Assembly: GCF_003121485.1 (NCBI RefSeq)
Contig: NZ_QAVX01000023.1
Coordinates: 1-64,000, forward strand
Length of the DNA: 64,000 nt
Reading direction: 5' to 3'
DNA from: Dyella sp. C11
GTDB taxonomy: Bacteria; Pseudomonadota; Gammaproteobacteria; Xanthomonadales; Rhodanobacteraceae
Positions 19,118 to 33,130 of the stretch are shown here, piece after piece (within the stretch, counting starts at the first letter, position 1; each line of letters begins with the position of its first letter). Both the position numbers and the translations under genes were made by a program. The notes beneath the pieces were generated by a model, which did no database searches, had not been told where the DNA came from, and worked only from the letters and a program-made list of their open reading frames with translations.

Positions 19118-20491
19118 TCACTTCTGCTTGGTGGGACGATGCCAACCGTGCAAGGTCACCTGCTTGGCGCGCGCAATGGTCAGTTCGCCGGCCGGCGCAT
19201 CCTTGCCAATCACCGAGCCCGCACCGATGGTGGCGTCGGCACCGATGGTCACGGGCGCCACCAGTGCGCTGTTGGAACCGATGAAGGCACGATCACCGAT
19301 GGTGGTGAGGTGTTTGTTCGCGCCGTCGTAGTTGCAGGTGATGGTGCCCGCACCGATGTTCACGCCACTGCCGACAACGGTGTCGCCAAGGTAAGTGAGG
19401 TGATTGGCCTTGCTGCCTTCGCCAATCACCGCCTTCTTGGTTTCGACGAAGTTGCCGACATGCACGCCCGCCGCAAGCTCGGTGCCGGGGCGCAGGCGCG
19501 CAAACGGACCGATGGTGCAGGGCCCATGCGTCACCACGCCGTCGAGATCGCAATGCGCCTGTACCACCGTGCCGGCCGCAAGCCGCACATGGCTGAGCCG
19601 CGTGAACGGGCCCACGCGCACGTCGTCGCCCAGCACCACGTCGCCTTCAAGAATCACATCGACGTCGATCTCGACATCCATGCCTGCCACCACCTTGCCG
19701 CGCACATCGATGCGCAGCGGGTCGGCGATGCGCACGCCGTCCAACGCCAGCGCGGTGGCAGCACGCTTGCGGTATTGCGCCTCCAGCTCCGCCAGCTGCA
19801 GCGGATTGTTGGCACCGGCCGCTTCGTATTCGTCATCGCACTCCACGCAGGCCGCGGCGCGATTTTCCTCAGCCGCCATGCCGAAGATGTCGGTGAGGTA
19901 GTACTCGCCCTGCACATTGTTGCGATCGAGTTTGGACGTCCATCGCTTGAGCGCCACGGCTTCCGCGGCGACGATGCCGGTGTTGATCAGGTTGACGGCA
20001 CGCTGCGTGTCATCGGCGTCCTTCTCTTCAACCACCGAGCGCACGAAGCCGTTGCCGTCGCGCAACACGCGCCCGTAGCCAAACGGGTTGGCCACGCGCG
20101 TGGCGAGCAGGCTGACCGTGCCTTCGGCGCGAATCAGCTTGGCGAGCGTTTCGGCGCGCGTGAGTGGCACGTCGCCGTACAGCACAAGCACGGTAGCGTC
20201 GTCCGGCACATCGAGCAGCGCCTCGCGCACTGCGTGGCCGGTGCCGAGGCGCTGCGATTGAAGCACCCAGCGAAGATCGTCCTGGCCTTCGAACGCCGCC
20301 CGCACCTGGTCACCGCAATGGCCGTAGACCACGTGGATCACTTGCGGCTGCAAGGCCCGCGCCGCCTCGAGCACATGCGCCAGCAGGGGACGCCCGGCCA
20401 GAGGCATCAGCACCTTGGCCTTCTTCGACTTCATGCGCTTGCCTTCACCAGCGGCGAGAACGATGACGTGCAAGGGAGCTGTCTTGAGCAT
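19118..20491 (-). CDS. glmU: Bifunctional UDP-N-acetylglucosamine diphosphorylase/glucosamine-1-P acetyltransferase
   Basis: This 457-residue cytosolic enzyme acetylates glucosamine 1-phosphate and joins it to UTP, giving UDP-GlcNAc for peptidoglycan and LPS. The N-terminal pyrophosphorylase carries [17 protein letters not shown]; the C-terminal left-handed beta-helix carries hexapeptide repeats and the segment [18 protein letters not shown], with the acetyltransferase active site histidine upstream. Full length for the family. It is not in the usual glmS-adjacent or atp operon position as the first gene: it lies 1.1 kb downstream of the atpC terminator, with a lipoprotein gene between. Confidence 0.97.
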   Translation of the reverse strand: MLKTAPLHVIVLAAGEGKRMKSKKAKVLMPLAGRPLLAHVLEAARALQPQVIHVVYGHCGDQVRAAFEGQDDLRWVLQSQRLGTGHAVREALLDVPDDATVLVLYGDVPLTRAETLAKLIRAEGTVSLLATRVANPFGYGRVLRDGNGFVRSVVEEKDADDTQRAVNLINTGIVAAEAVALKRWTSKLDRNNVQGEYYLTDIFGMAAEENRAAACVECDDEYEAAGANNPLQLAELEAQYRKRAATALALDGVRIADPLRIDVRGKVVAGMDVEIDVDVILEGDVVLGDDVRVGPFTRLSHVRLAAGTVVQAHCDLDGVVTHGPCTIGPFARLRPGTELAAGVHVGNFVETKKAVIGEGSKANHLTYLGDTVVGSGVNIGAGTITCNYDGANKHLTTIGDRAFIGSNSALVAPVTIGADATIGAGSVIGKDAPAGELTIARAKQVTLHGWHRPTKQK

Positions 20492-20576
20492 GGGCGCGGT
20501 ATCTGTCTTTGATTAGCGGCGGAGGATAACAGCGGTGCCGACGGCGCTGGCGGCCCTGAGGATGTAGACCGTATGG

Positions 20577-21131
20577 CTATCGCGAGGCACTGGCGTCGGT
20601 CACGGGCTTGCCGTCCTTCCAGGTGAAGAGGAACACATAGTCGAGGCTGAAGGGGCGCGCCTCGGTGCTCACTTCGTGCGTATTGCCGTTCGCATCGCTT
20701 GCCCACTGACTGATGCGCAGGGGCTCGAATGTCCACTGCATCGCGGCGGCGCGCACAGCGGCGTCGAACTGGCGCGCTTGCGGATCGGCCTGCGCTTCGT
20801 CCGGCATGCGTATTTCGGAAACCTTGCCCTGCTCATCGACGATCAACTGCGCTTGCACTTCGTGGGCCGGCAGACGCTGGTCAAGGAGTGCGGGCGGATA
20901 GATGGGCGCGGGGTGATGCCATGGCACGGCACCCGTGGAAATCTGACCCAGGGCCAGCTGGTAGTGCGCCATGTCGCCGCTGGGAACGGCTCGGTAGGAC
21001 GTGTCACCTTCCGTCATCGGGTGCGGCACGCCAGGCGAAGGCGCGCTGGCGCAACCGGCCAACGACAACCCCATGCCGAATGCCAGATACCACCGGCGCG
21101 TCACCGGCCCACGACGAAGCCCTGCGTCCAT
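20577..21131 (-). CDS. Putative lipoprotein with TonB C-terminal-like domain
   Basis: This 184-residue protein has a lipobox (LSLAGC) after a basic N-terminus. The mature region contains PIYPPALLDQRLPAHEVQAQ followed by LIVDEQGKVSEIRM and AMQWTFEPL, the alternating pattern of a TonB/TolA C-terminal domain. Unlike TonB it has no N-terminal energy-coupling helix, so it is more likely an outer-membrane-anchored partner or a structural homologue than a transducer. I used the ATG of MDAGLRRGPV. It starts just past the atp operon terminator. Confidence 0.7.
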   Translation of the reverse strand: MDAGLRRGPVTRRWYLAFGMGLSLAGCASAPSPGVPHPMTEGDTSYRAVPSGDMAHYQLALGQISTGAVPWHHPAPIYPPALLDQRLPAHEVQAQLIVDEQGKVSEIRMPDEAQADPQARQFDAAVRAAAMQWTFEPLRISQWASDANGNTHEVSTEARPFSLDYVFLFTWKDGKPVTDASASR

Positions 21132-21164
21132 CGGTGCAACCTCCCTGGCGAGTGCGACCCAGCA

Positions 21165-21197
21165 TAAACAAAAACGCCGGCCCAAGGCCGGCGTTTT
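21165..21197 (-). terminator. Rho-independent terminator of the atp operon
   Basis: AAAACGCCGGCC and its exact complement (12-bp stem) are separated by 3 bases. On the - strand the stem is followed by TTTTTGTTT. It lies 24 bases beyond the atpC stop and ends the nine-gene ATP synthase operon. Confidence 0.9.
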
Positions 21198-21220
21198 GCG
21201 GATTCACCCAGCAAGTGCGC

Positions 21221-21646
21221 TCAGTGCTTGAGCGTCTTGCGGAGGCGCTCCAGCGCCTGCAGCTGCGTGATGGCTTCGGCCAGCTTGGCCTGCGCTTCGG
21301 CAATCTCAACGGCGTCGGTGCGATTGGCCAGCGCGTCTTCGGCTTCCTGCTTGGCGCGCTGCGCTGCGGCTTCGTCCAGATCGGAAGCACGGGCAGCGGT
21401 GTCCGCCAGCACAGTAACGACCTGCGGCTGCACTTCCAGGATGCCGCCGGACACCCAGAACTGCTGACGCTCGCCATTGGCCAGCACCACGTCGACGTGG
21501 CCGGGCTTCAGGCGCGTGATCAGCGGCGCGTGGCGGGGCGCAATGCCCAGCTCGCCGAGCTCGCCGGTGGCGACCACGAGCTGCGCGTCGCCGGAGAAGA
21601 TCTCGGCTTCGGCGCTGACGATGTCGACACGAAGGGTATGACTCAT
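21221..21646 (-). CDS. atpC: ATP synthase F1 subunit epsilon
   Basis: This 141-residue subunit binds gamma in the central stalk and inhibits ATP hydrolysis. The N-terminal beta-sandwich shows [13 protein letters not shown] and [17 protein letters not shown]; the C-terminal helical hairpin ([20 protein letters not shown]) is the regulatory part. Last gene of the operon, 121 bases after atpD and followed by a strong terminator. Confidence 0.96.
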   Translation of the reverse strand: MSHTLRVDIVSAEAEIFSGDAQLVVATGELGELGIAPRHAPLITRLKPGHVDVVLANGERQQFWVSGGILEVQPQVVTVLADTAARASDLDEAAAQRAKQEAEDALANRTDAVEIAEAQAKLAEAITQLQALERLRKTLKH

Positions 21647-21767
21647 TGGTGTTCTCGCTTTGCTCGAGGTAGGAGGGGCGAGGGGCGAGAGTTGAGGGAA
21701 AAACCGGCAACGCCTGAGCGTCGAGCTTTTGCTAATCCCTCGTCCCTGACCCCTCGTCTCTCGAAGA

Positions 21768-23291
<1,524 letters not shown>

Positions 23292-23307
23292 TCAGGGATG
23301 ATCGCTT

Positions 23308-24234
23308 TTATACAGCTGCGGCGCCGCCGACGATTTCCGAAATTTCCTGGGTAATCGCGGCCTGACGCGCCTTGTTGTAGATCAGCGTGAGTTCGCCGAT
23401 CACCTTGTTGGCGTTGTCCGAGGCAGCCTTCATGGCCACCATGCGCGCGGCATGTTCGCTGGCGAGGTTTTCCAGCACGCCCTGGTACACGACCGACTCG
23501 ATGTAGCGCGCCAGCACGTGCTCAAGCACGGTCGCCGCATCGGGTTCGTAGATGTAATCCCAGTCGTGCTTCTGCTCGAGCTTGAGGCCCGCCACCGGGA
23601 AATCCGGCGAGTTCGGCTTGCCTTCGCCGCTGACCATTTCCTCGGCCACGACCGGCAGCGGCAGCAGCGCATGGATCGACGGCTTCTGCGTCATGGTGTT
23701 GACGAAGTCGTTGTGCGCCAGGAACACGCGATCGAGCTTGCCGTCGGTGTAGGCGTCCAGCATCACCTTGATCACGCCGACCAGGTCTTCCACCTTCGGC
23801 TTCTCACCCAGGTGGGTGGCGCTGCCGATCAGGTTGACGCCCTTGAGGCGACGGAAGAACTGCACGGCCTTCTGGCCGACGGCGACCACGTCGATCTCGG
23901 CGCCCTTGTCCTGCCACTCGCGGATGACCGGGAGCAGGCGACGGAACAGGTTCGAGTTCAGGCCACCGCACAGGCCGCGGTCCGTACTGACGACCAGGAA
24001 GCCGACGCGCTGTACCTTCTCGCGTTCCTGCAGGAACGGATGGCTGAAATCCGTGCTGGCCTGGGCGACGTGCGCGATCACCTTGCGCATGGCACGCGCA
24101 TAGGGACGCGAAGCCTTCATCAGATCCTGCGCCTTGCGGATCTTCGAGGCCGAGACCATTTCGAGCGCGCGCGTCACCTTGCGCATGTTCTGCGTGCTCT
24201 TGATCTTGGTTTTGATTTCGCGTCCGCTTGCCAT
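23308..24234 (-). CDS. atpG: ATP synthase F1 subunit gamma
   Basis: This 308-residue rotor subunit begins [19 protein letters not shown] and ends with the conserved helix [38 protein letters not shown] (only the short [12 protein letters not shown] core is diagnostic). I started at this ATG; 27 upstream codons in frame are not family-like. It is about 20 residues longer than E. coli gamma, with extra sequence around [11 protein letters not shown] in the Rossmann-like domain. It lies between atpA and atpD. Confidence 0.95.
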   Translation of the reverse strand: MASGREIKTKIKSTQNMRKVTRALEMVSASKIRKAQDLMKASRPYARAMRKVIAHVAQASTDFSHPFLQEREKVQRVGFLVVSTDRGLCGGLNSNLFRRLLPVIREWQDKGAEIDVVAVGQKAVQFFRRLKGVNLIGSATHLGEKPKVEDLVGVIKVMLDAYTDGKLDRVFLAHNDFVNTMTQKPSIHALLPLPVVAEEMVSGEGKPNSPDFPVAGLKLEQKHDWDYIYEPDAATVLEHVLARYIESVVYQGVLENLASEHAARMVAMKAASDNANKVIGELTLIYNKARQAAITQEISEIVGGAAAV

Positions 24235-24380
24235 TTCTTCTCGCTCGCTATTGCTCGCTTGGTTAGTCGCGCCGTTGGCGCTGTAAGTGGGTAAGTTGCG
24301 CCTTGGGCGCTGCAAAGGGTTTGTGGATCAAGAGCAAACGAACTTTACTCCTTGCCACTTACCCTTTGCCCTTTACGCAC

Positions 24381-25931
<1,551 letters not shown>

Positions 25932-26022
25932 GGGTCGATATCCTGAGATTTGAGTCTTTTTTGAAGAGCCAGCCGCTGGCGGCGGCGCTTCGCGAAACGG
26001 ACTTCGCTAAATACTTGAGTGC

Positions 26023-26556
26023 TTACTGCGTCAGCGCGCGGGTCATGCGCGCCAGGCGTCCACGGGCCGAGCCATCGATCACTTCGCTGCCGGTATCGAT
26101 CACCACGCCGCCAATCAGCGAGGCATCGACCTGGGTTTCCAGTTCGATCTCGCGCTTGAAACGGCGCTTCAGCGATGCCTTCAGCTGTTCGGCCTGGGCG
26201 GCGTCCAAGGCGAACGCACTGGTCACCTTGACCAGCAGCTGCGACTCGGACTCACGCTTGTAGGTTTCGTACAGCGCAGCAATTTCCGGCAGCAGCGACA
26301 CGCGGCGGTGTTCGGCCAGCTCACCCAGGAACTGGGCGAACGGTGCATCGGCGGCCATGCCCTGCGGCAGGTGCAGCGCGACAAGCTGTTCCGGCGACAC
26401 GCGCGGATCGTTGCCGAAGCCGGCCACGCGCGGGTCCTTCGCCACTTCCGCAGCGAAGGCCAGCGCCTGCGACCACGCGCCAAGCGAGCCGGCCTCGTGG
26501 GCCAGCTCGAAGGCAGCGCGTGCATAGGGGCGGGCGAGGGTGATTGCCTGCGCCAT
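26023..26556 (-). CDS. atpH: ATP synthase F1 subunit delta
   Basis: This 177-residue subunit links the peripheral stalk to the top of F1. It shows the family opening TLARPYARAAFELAHEAG and the C-terminal VVIDTGSEVIDGSARGRLARM signature. Three bases separate it from atpF upstream and 91 from atpA downstream. Confidence 0.96.
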   Translation of the reverse strand: MAQAITLARPYARAAFELAHEAGSLGAWSQALAFAAEVAKDPRVAGFGNDPRVSPEQLVALHLPQGMAADAPFAQFLGELAEHRRVSLLPEIAALYETYKRESESQLLVKVTSAFALDAAQAEQLKASLKRRFKREIELETQVDASLIGGVVIDTGSEVIDGSARGRLARMTRALTQ

Positions 26557-26559
26557 GGC

Positions 26560-27030
26560 TTAGATCTCGGCCACGAGCTGGTCGAGCATCGCCTTGTGGG
26601 CGTTGGCGTCGACTTCGCGCTGCACGATCTTCTCGGCACCCTGGACAGCCAGACGGCCAACCCAGCCGCGCAGTTCCTCGCGAGCACGCTGCTGCATGCT
26701 GACGATTTCCTCGGCGGCATTCGCCTTCAGGCGATTGGCTTCGGTCACGGCTTCGGCGCGAGCCTTGTCCACGATCTGATTGGCCTGCGCCTGGGCGCGC
26801 TCGATGATCTCGTTGGCCTGTTGACGGGCCTGCTTGATCTCGGTGGCGACCTTGGCGTCGGCGTCCTTCAGTTCGGCGCGCGCCTTTTCGGCGGCGGCCA
26901 GACCATCGGCAACCTTCTTCTGGCGCTCTTCAATCGCATGATTGAGCTGCGGCCAGATGAACTTGGTGGTGAACCAGACCAGGATGGCAAAAGAGACCAT
27001 CTGGCCCAGGAAAGTCAGATTGATATTCAT
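26560..27030 (-). CDS. atpF: ATP synthase Fo subunit b
   Basis: This 156-residue peripheral-stalk subunit has one N-terminal membrane helix ([20 protein letters not shown]) and a long charged coiled coil. I used this ATG rather than one 18 codons earlier, since the family begins at MNIN. The gene is directly followed by atpH. Confidence 0.95.
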   Translation of the reverse strand: MNINLTFLGQMVSFAILVWFTTKFIWPQLNHAIEERQKKVADGLAAAEKARAELKDADAKVATEIKQARQQANEIIERAQAQANQIVDKARAEAVTEANRLKANAAEEIVSMQQRAREELRGWVGRLAVQGAEKIVQREVDANAHKAMLDQLVAEI

Positions 27031-27111
27031 GAGCTTTCCAACTAACTCCGGTAACGCGTTAAACCGCCAATCGCCGCAGCGCACATGCGCCGCGGCGACT
27101 CATATCGCCGA

Positions 27112-27420
<309 letters not shown>

Positions 27421-27474
27421 CTAAAGAGTGATAAAGGCAAAGCGGTTTAAAGCGGAACCGGATGGAACAAAAAC

Positions 27475-28311
<837 letters not shown>

Positions 28312-28677
28312 TTAGCCCTTGAATCTGAACGCCAGCAGATTTATTGCGTAAGCAGCCACCAGCCCCGTGATGGCAGCTAGTGGCGGTAATTTCCATTGAC
28401 CCAGGATCGTGATCAACCCTCCGAAGATCACGACCCACTTGAGGACCATACCGGACACCACGTGCCACAGGCTTGTTCCGCCGTCACCCAAACCCCTGAA
28501 GGTACGCCACGCCAACAGCGCGGTGCCCAGCGCCACGATGGTGGCGCCTGCAGTGGCTGCCAACGCTTCGCGCGGCCCCTGCATCAGGAAGGTGAGACCC
28601 ACGATCGCCGCGACGGCAAGCTGCAGCAAGATAATGCGCAGCGCCAGACGACGACCGGAAGCAAGACTGTTGATCAC
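28312..28677 (-). CDS. atpI: ATP synthase subunit I (AtpI)
   Basis: This 121-residue protein has four membrane helices and the AtpI pattern (ASGRRLALRIILLQLAVAA at the start, ITGLVAAYAINLLAFRFKG near the end; each only partly diagnostic). AtpI is thought to assist c-ring assembly or magnesium supply. It is the first gene of the operon; a candidate promoter lies about 75 bases upstream. Confidence 0.85.
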   Translation of the reverse strand: MINSLASGRRLALRIILLQLAVAAIVGLTFLMQGPREALAATAGATIVALGTALLAWRTFRGLGDGGTSLWHVVSGMVLKWVVIFGGLITILGQWKLPPLAAITGLVAAYAINLLAFRFKG

Positions 28678-28746
28678 GTGATGTTCCCGCGCGGCTTCGC
28701 TCTAGGCGGCACCGAACCAGCTGCGGGCCACGGTCCAATCCCAAAA

Positions 28747-28776
28747 AGTATATCAGCGAGGCATTTAGAGCGACAA
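28747..28776 (-). promoter_or_regulatory. Candidate promoter of the atp operon
   Basis: On the - strand, TTGTCG is followed by an 18-base spacer and TATACT, with an extended -10 (TGATATACT). It lies about 70-100 bases before atpI. Upstream of it is the terminator of the phasin gene, so this is the only visible start for the operon. Confidence 0.55.
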
Positions 28777-28848
28777 GCCGCACCCGGCGCGACATCTTGT
28801 CCAGCCGCCGAACCGTTCACAAAAGAGGGGCGATCGCGAGAACTCGCG

Positions 28849-28883
28849 AATAGAAAAAGGGCCGGACAAGAGTCCGGCCCTTT
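28849..28883 (-). terminator. Rho-independent terminator of the phasin gene
   Basis: AAAGGGCCGGAC pairs exactly with GTCCGGCCCTTT across a 4-base loop; on the - strand TTTTTCT follows. It sits 42 bases beyond the phasin stop and isolates that gene from the atp operon. Confidence 0.9.
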
Positions 28884-28924
28884 GACGCAACTGGGGGGAA
28901 GAAGCGCTGCGTCTACAAGCGGTA

Positions 28925-29323
28925 TTACTTGGTGGCGGCAGCCGCAGCCTTCTTGACGGCGGCGACCGGTGCGGCCACGGCGTCGTTGGCGGCCTGCTGC
29001 GGTTCCTGCACCAGGGCACCCAGCGATTCGGCGGTCTTCTGCGTCACGGCGATGATTTCCTGGGTGACCGACACGGCGCGCTCGGCGTTCTCGCGGCTCG
29101 CGGCGGCAGCCTTTTCCCACAGGACGCGAAGGCCGTCCACGTCGCGGGTTTCGAGTGCGCCACTGATGAAGTCAGCGGCCGCTTCGGACTGCTTTTCCAG
29201 CGCGCGGATCTGCAGTTCGGCGATCTGCTCGAAGCCCTTCAGGGCTACCGACTGAGCCTTGAAAGCGCTGTCGGCCAGCTGCTTGGCGTAGGCGAAAACC
29301 TGGGCATTCAGTTGCTGCGTCAT
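28925..29323 (-). CDS. Phasin-family protein
   Basis: This 132-residue protein has the phasin pattern: MTQQLNAQVFAYAKQLADSA, KAQSVALKGFEQIAELQ, and an amphipathic helical core with an Ala/Lys-rich tail (AVKKAAAAATK). Phasins coat polyhydroxyalkanoate granules, but many such proteins occur in strains without PHA and may act as general amphipathic chaperones. No PHA synthase is in the window. I used the ATG after a spaced RBS-poor leader; a 16-codon upstream extension reads as non-coding. Confidence 0.85.
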   Translation of the reverse strand: MTQQLNAQVFAYAKQLADSAFKAQSVALKGFEQIAELQIRALEKQSEAAADFISGALETRDVDGLRVLWEKAAAASRENAERAVSVTQEIIAVTQKTAESLGALVQEPQQAANDAVAAPVAAVKKAAAAATK

Positions 29324-29393
29324 GACGTGTTCCCTCGACGGGAGTGTGGGTAGTGGCACGTACCCTACCAAGTCATTTTGTGCAATGCAATAT

Positions 29394-29412
29394 ATCTTCG
29401 CTGAACGAAGAT
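29394..29412. promoter_or_regulatory. Inverted repeat upstream of the phasin gene
   Basis: ATCTTCG and CGAAGAT are separated by CTGAA, 71 bases upstream of the phasin ATG and downstream of queD. It is perfect in the arms. It could be an operator for the phasin gene or a weak hairpin terminator for queD. Confidence 0.35.
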
Positions 29413-29476
29413 GCGTGTCACAAAAATTTCAAGATTACCAACACATTACATTCAAACGCTTGTTTATTGCGCCGCA

Positions 29477-29839
29477 TCAAAAGCTGTCGCGGCTACAACT
29501 GGCGCCCGAGGTGCAGGTTTCGTGCACCACCACCTTGTCCAGCCCCGGCAGGGACGGCTCCAGGCGCTTGAAGATCCAGCGACACAGCATCTCGCTGGTG
29601 GGGTTCTCCAGGCCTTCGATCTCGTTGAGATAGTGATGATCCAGCTGGTCGAACAGCGGCGCGAACGCGGCTTTCACGTCGGCAAAATCCATGACCCAAC
29701 CGAGCTTGGGATCAGGTTCGCCTTCCACGTGGATCTCGATCTGGAAGGAATGGCCGTGCAGCCGTGCGCATTTGTGCCCCGGCGGCACGTTCGGCAGGTG
29801 ATGGGCGGCTTCGATATGGAAAATTTTGAAGATATGCAT
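29477..29839 (-). CDS. queD: 6-carboxy-5,6,7,8-tetrahydropterin synthase
   Basis: This 120-residue enzyme forms 6-carboxytetrahydropterin from dihydroneopterin triphosphate, the first dedicated step to queuosine/7-deazaguanine. It has the zinc-binding histidines in FHIEAAHHLP and LHGHSF, the catalytic Cys in GHKCARLHGH, and the closing HETCTSG. I placed the start at the ATG of MHIFKIFHIEAAHH; further in-frame codons upstream are not conserved in the family. It is divergent from the acyltransferase gene. Confidence 0.95.
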   Translation of the reverse strand: MHIFKIFHIEAAHHLPNVPPGHKCARLHGHSFQIEIHVEGEPDPKLGWVMDFADVKAAFAPLFDQLDHHYLNEIEGLENPTSEMLCRWIFKRLEPSLPGLDKVVVHETCTSGASCSRDSF

Positions 29840-30066
29840 GCCCGCCATTCTACCGCCTGAGCCTTTCCGCTTCCGGAAGGCCTTTTCGGGGCGCCAGGAA
29901 CGGGCCAAAACGCCTCGTTCCAGACGAACGGCATAGACCAAGTACCTACATTCTTTCTGCCACATGGCCAGGCGTCGGGCCACGTCGGCGGTGTTAGCGT
30001 CCCGCCGTTGGATGGGAAGGGCGTGCCACTCAGGCGCGGCGCAGGTCATCGTCGGGGACGCGAGAC

Positions 30067-31218
30067 ATGAAGGCACCCATCAGGACCAACAATTTCGACC
30101 TCATCCGCCTGCTCGCGGCGGCGCAGGTGGTGGCGCACCACGGCATTGATTATCTGGGACTGGATCGCGTCCACGGTTTCGTGGGCCTGCTGGCGCAGGC
30201 GATCCGTTTCTTTCCCGGCGTGCCGATCTTCTTTTTCGTCAGTGGATTCCTGATCAGCAAATCGTACGAAAGCAGTCCGAACGTGTTCGAGTACGCGCGC
30301 AATCGCGTGTTGCGCATCTATCCGGCATTGATCGTGTGCACGCTGCTCAGCGCAGGCGCCGTCTTTGCGCTGGGTTATCTTCCCCGCCCTGATGCGCCGC
30401 TGCCCAAGCTTGCCGCGTGGCTGGTCGCGCAAATGAGCATCGTGCAGTTCTACAACCCGGACTTCATGCGCGGCTTCGGCGTGGGCGTGCTCAACGGCAG
30501 CCTGTGGACCATCACGGTAGAGCTGCAGTTCTACGTGGTGACACCTGTCCTTTATGCGGCGCTGGGACTGAAGCACCGGCGCGGCACGCTTCCCTTGCTG
30601 ATGCTCACACTGGCATTGCTGATACCGAACCTCGCCTACTGGCATGCCGACCCGGAAAACCATCCCGCCACCCTGCTCAAGCTGTTCGGCGTGTCGTTCC
30701 TGCCCTGGTATTACATGTTCCTGGTCGGCGTGCTGGCGCAGCGCAACTTCCACCGGCTGCATGCATGGCTCGCAGGCAGGGCGTTGCTGGCCGGAGCCGC
30801 CTACGTGGCCGCCACGCTGTTTGCCGTAAGGGTGCTGAGCTGGGGCGCGAGCAATGACATCCACCCCGTGCTTTACATGCTTCTGGTGGCCTTCGTGTTC
30901 TCCATCGCCTACACGTGGCCCACGTTGGCGGAGAAGCTGCTGCACCGGCAGGACATCTCCTATGGCGTGTACATCTATCACATGCCCTGCATCAACGTGC
31001 TTCTGGTGCTGGGCATGAAGGGCCACCCGTCGGCGCTCGCGCTGACGTATGCGCTGGTACTGCTGGTTGCATCCCTGTCATGGGCGCTGGTGGAACGGCC
31101 CTGCCTGTCGATGAAACGCGGCGGCCTGCGTCACGGCATGCAAACCGATGAGCAGCCATCACTGCCGCTGGCGACAAGTGTTACTACGACGGCCGCGCTG
31201 ACACCGCACAACAAGTGA
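30067..31218 (+). CDS. Acyltransferase-3 (OafA/YrhL) family membrane protein
   Basis: This 383-residue membrane protein has about ten helices and the family motifs: the catalytic His in VVAHHGIDY near residue 20-25, RVLRIYPAL (the R-x-x-R segment), and the terminal SYGVYIYHMP. Such proteins move acetyl or other acyl groups from the cytoplasm to sugars outside. The substrate is unknown: O-antigen, exopolysaccharide or glucan are all possible. It is a single gene; the xylan locus starts just downstream on the other strand. Confidence 0.85.
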   Translation: MKAPIRTNNFDLIRLLAAAQVVAHHGIDYLGLDRVHGFVGLLAQAIRFFPGVPIFFFVSGFLISKSYESSPNVFEYARNRVLRIYPALIVCTLLSAGAVFALGYLPRPDAPLPKLAAWLVAQMSIVQFYNPDFMRGFGVGVLNGSLWTITVELQFYVVTPVLYAALGLKHRRGTLPLLMLTLALLIPNLAYWHADPENHPATLLKLFGVSFLPWYYMFLVGVLAQRNFHRLHAWLAGRALLAGAAYVAATLFAVRVLSWGASNDIHPVLYMLLVAFVFSIAYTWPTLAEKLLHRQDISYGVYIYHMPCINVLLVLGMKGHPSALALTYALVLLVASLSWALVERPCLSMKRGGLRHGMQTDEQPSLPLATSVTTTAALTPHNK

Positions 31219-31251
31219 CGGCGCCGAACACGCCACTCAGTCGACACCCGC

Positions 31252-32103
31252 TCACGAATCGAACCACTCCAGGACAAACCACGCCGACAACGTTTCCCCC
31301 GGGGCGAGCACGCGCGCCCGAGCGAGATTCACGGCATCCGGCGGCGCCGTTTGCGGCTCGACGCAGGTGGCATGGGTGGGTTGGTCGTACACCACCCAGT
31401 CGTGGCAGTCGGAGGTCAGACGCACGCGCTGCCCTTCGCGGTGGAGAACCACGGGCTTCACATTGACGAAGCAGTCGTCCCACGGTCCCGATGGCGGTGC
31501 CGCTGTGGGCAGCGTTGCCATGCCTTCCGCATCACGCGGATAGATGGCCTCCGGATGAAAGTCGAGCCGATCGGGCTTGTGGAACCACGGGTGCCATCCC
31601 AGCGTGGCCGGCATCGCATGCTCGCCCGCGGTGACCGACATTTCCATGCGCAGCACATGCCCGCTCACGTGGAAGCGCTGGTGCGCACGGCCGCCGAATG
31701 GCCAGCGCGTGTCCACGGGCAGCTCCAGCGACAACTCGACCTCGTGCGGGCCATGCGCATCCACCTGCCATGGCATCGCCAGGCCCACGCCGTGGATGGC
31801 GTGTGCACCCAGGTTGACCGGCAGCGCATGCGCATCGCCGTCAAAGACAAACTTGCCGTGCCGGATGCGACCCGCCCACGGCACCATCGGATAGCTACCC
31901 CACGCGATCATGGCGCGGTGATCGGCATCGTGACCCACCAGCCACTCCACGCCATCGCAGTGAATCTGCGCCACGCGCCCACCGGCCGAGGGGGCAATGG
32001 CGACACTCAGCCCATCACTGCCGATATGCACCAGCTCGCCCGGCGCAAGCGCCGCCTGCGCGCTATCGAACGACATCACGGAACCGTCGCGCTCAGCCGC
32101 CAT
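31252..32103 (-). CDS. Aldose 1-epimerase family protein
   Basis: This 283-residue protein has the galactose-mutarotase fold: GGRVAQIHCDGVEWLVGH, the HGVGL-type NLGAHAIHGVGLAMPWQ segment holding catalytic His, and a C-terminal FVVYDQP/TCVEPQT. It would interconvert anomers of sugars delivered by the xylan system, feeding isomerases that prefer one anomer. I used the ATG at 32103 (11 bases inside the stop region of the GH43 gene); 32076 is an alternative. It closes the GPH-GH43-epimerase operon. Confidence 0.85.
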   Translation of the reverse strand: MAAERDGSVMSFDSAQAALAPGELVHIGSDGLSVAIAPSAGGRVAQIHCDGVEWLVGHDADHRAMIAWGSYPMVPWAGRIRHGKFVFDGDAHALPVNLGAHAIHGVGLAMPWQVDAHGPHEVELSLELPVDTRWPFGGRAHQRFHVSGHVLRMEMSVTAGEHAMPATLGWHPWFHKPDRLDFHPEAIYPRDAEGMATLPTAAPPSGPWDDCFVNVKPVVLHREGQRVRLTSDCHDWVVYDQPTHATCVEPQTAPPDAVNLARARVLAPGETLSAWFVLEWFDS

Positions 32104-33106
32104 AGGGATCGATCTGCCGGATGCGTCCGTCCGCATCGTAGGTAAGCTCGGTCATCTTGATGGAGCGCAGGTGCGTCACGCCGCCCGACAAAAGCGAGTC
32201 GTGATAGAAGAGGAACCACTTGCCTTCGACTTCGCAGATCGAGTGGTGCGTGGTCCAGCCCACCACTTCCGTAAGCATCACGCCTTGATAGGTGAAGGGC
32301 CCGTACGGGTTGTCGCTCACCGCGTAACACAACCGATGCGTGTCGCCGGTGGAGTAGGACAGGTAGTACCTGCCCTGGTAAGTGTGCATCCACGGGCCTT
32401 CGAAATAGCGTCGATCATGATCGCCGGCCAGCAGCGGCGCGCCGTGTTCGTCGACGATGACGATCTCGCGCGGCGCTTCCGCGAACTGCTTCATGTCGTC
32501 GCCGAGGCGGGCGATGCGCGGTCCCAGCGCAGGCTGGTGCGGCAATGGCTCGCGATGACCTTCGTCATACGCGTTGTCGCGGTACTTCTGCAGCTGTCCG
32601 CCCCAGATGCCGCCGAAAATCATGTAGAAGCTGCCGCCGTCGCCAAAGACAGCCGGATCGATGGAATAGCTGCCTTCGATGGCTTCGGGCTCCGGTGCGA
32701 ACGGACCTTCGGGGCTATCGGAAACCGCCACGCCGATCTGGAACAACCCGTTGCTGCGCTTGGCGGGGAAATACAGGTAGTAGCGGCCATCTTTGTTCGC
32801 CGCATCAGGCGCCCACATCTGTCGCTCGGCCCACGGCACGTCCTTGACGTGCAATGCCACGCCGCAATCCACGACTTCTGCGCCCGGCTTTTCCATGCGG
32901 AAGACGTGGTAGTCCTCCATGCAGAAGTGATCGCCGTTGTCGTTGAATGGCACGCCGCCCTCGATGTCGTGCGAGGGGTAGATGTAGATCTTCCCGTTGA
33001 ACACATGCGCCGACGGGTCGGCGGTGTAGATGTGCGTTACCAACGGCTGCGAAATGGCCTTGGCGGCCAGCGCCTTCAGATCGGCCGACGTCGTTTCATC
33101 CGACAT
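32093..33106 (-). CDS. Cytoplasmic GH43 glycoside hydrolase (xylosidase/arabinofuranosidase type)
   Basis: This 337-residue five-bladed beta-propeller enzyme has the GH43 acidic triad: Asp in YTADPSAHVF, Asp in SYSIDPAVF and Glu in YFEGPWMH. It has no signal peptide, so it acts in the cytoplasm, probably on short xylo- or arabinoxylo-oligosaccharides imported by the neighbouring GPH permease. The ATG at 33106 has GGA nearby; a TTG 5 codons earlier is possible. The gene is 24 bases downstream of the permease. Confidence 0.88.
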   Translation of the reverse strand: MSDETTSADLKALAAKAISQPLVTHIYTADPSAHVFNGKIYIYPSHDIEGGVPFNDNGDHFCMEDYHVFRMEKPGAEVVDCGVALHVKDVPWAERQMWAPDAANKDGRYYLYFPAKRSNGLFQIGVAVSDSPEGPFAPEPEAIEGSYSIDPAVFGDGGSFYMIFGGIWGGQLQKYRDNAYDEGHREPLPHQPALGPRIARLGDDMKQFAEAPREIVIVDEHGAPLLAGDHDRRYFEGPWMHTYQGRYYLSYSTGDTHRLCYAVSDNPYGPFTYQGVMLTEVVGWTTHHSICEVEGKWFLFYHDSLLSGGVTHLRSIKMTELTYDADGRIRQIDPYGG

Positions 33107-33130
33107 GAGTAGTTCCGTCAAAACGGGTGT